DNA of 13,254 nucleotides from Pseudomonadota bacterium (GTDB lineage Bacteria > Desulfobacterota > Desulfarculia > Desulfarculales > JAHJDS01): positions 1 through 13,254 of the forward strand of contig JAHJDS010000326.1 of assembly GCA_018812395.1 (NCBI GenBank). Direction: 5' to 3'. This document shows, piece after piece, positions 13,176 through 13,254 of the stretch. The notes below the pieces were generated by a model, which saw only the letters and a list, made by a program, of their open reading frames with translations, did no database searches and was not told the origin of the DNA. Position 1 is the first letter of the stretch. Each line of letters opens with the position of its first letter. The position numbers and the translations under genes were made by a program.

Positions 13176-13254
13176 TCAGTGATCGTGATCGTGGCCGTGG
13201 CCGTGGTGATGATTATGGTCGTGGCCATGGTCGTGACCGGCCTTCTGCCCGACC
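13176..13254 (-). CDS. C-terminal His-rich tail of a metal-binding protein (partial at right edge)
   Basis: On the minus strand a frame enters from the right edge and ends at TGA 13178-13176, giving about 25 residues: VGQKAG followed by a tail in which His alternates with Asp, Gly and Asn (twelve His in the last twenty residues). Such tails bind nickel, zinc or cobalt and occur on SlyD-type peptidyl-prolyl isomerases, HypB, UreE, metal-chaperone GTPases and zinc-transport proteins. A terminal position with no Cys fits a SlyD-like protein best, but that is a guess. The gene runs toward the TIGR01777 epimerase 28 bases downstream. Confidence 0.65.
   Translation of the reverse strand, partial: VGQKAGHDHGHDHNHHHGHGHDHDH

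Overview
The window is high-GC bacterial DNA with tightly packed genes, many GTG or TTG starts and stop/start overlaps. The gene content (a sigma-54 activator with FHA domains, LarC, a cysteine-poor ThiF-like E1, a small Cys-rich protein) suggests a Desulfobacterota-like (former Deltaproteobacteria) anaerobe or a relative. That assignment is inferred from gene content, not from a marker gene.

Layout. (1) 2-478, plus strand: the 3' end of an NAD-dependent epimerase/dehydratase cut by the window edge. (2) 5929-487, minus strand: a four-gene operon whose genes abut or overlap, consisting of a double-FHA sigma-54 activator, two tandem CNNM/CorC-HlyC membrane proteins (DUF21-CBS-CorC) and larC (nickel-pincer cofactor synthesis). 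(3) 5930-6203: the divergent control region, with a 10-bp inverted repeat about 150-180 bp upstream of a textbook -24/-12 sigma-54 promoter. The promoter fires away from the activator into a 77-residue Cys-rich small protein (6204-6437), which is followed by a perfect GC hairpin. (4) 7423-6566, minus strand: a HesA/MoeB/ThiF-like adenylyltransferase. (5) 7594-11355, plus strand: a five-gene operon with a sigma-70-like promoter and a strong terminator. It encodes a duplicated DUF350 membrane protein, an Arg/Ser/Tyr-rich exported protein with a C-terminal membrane anchor, two acidic cytosolic proteins and a PspA/IM30 (YjfJ-like) ESCRT-III-type protein. (6) About 11420-12240: an AT-richer patch carrying an HNH-nuclease gene split by one in-frame TAA. 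(7) 13147-12245, minus strand: a TIGR01777 (YfcH-like) epimerase, preceded on the same strand by the His-rich C-terminus of a gene entering from the right edge.

How the genes may work together. The DUF350/PspA operon resembles the enterobacterial yjfIJKL set in content but not in order, and looks like a membrane-maintenance or envelope-stress module with an unusual RS-rich exported partner. The sigma-54 activator next to a sigma-54 promoter and a phased palindrome looks like a self-contained regulator/target pair. No tRNA, rRNA, CRISPR array, IS element or origin was seen.
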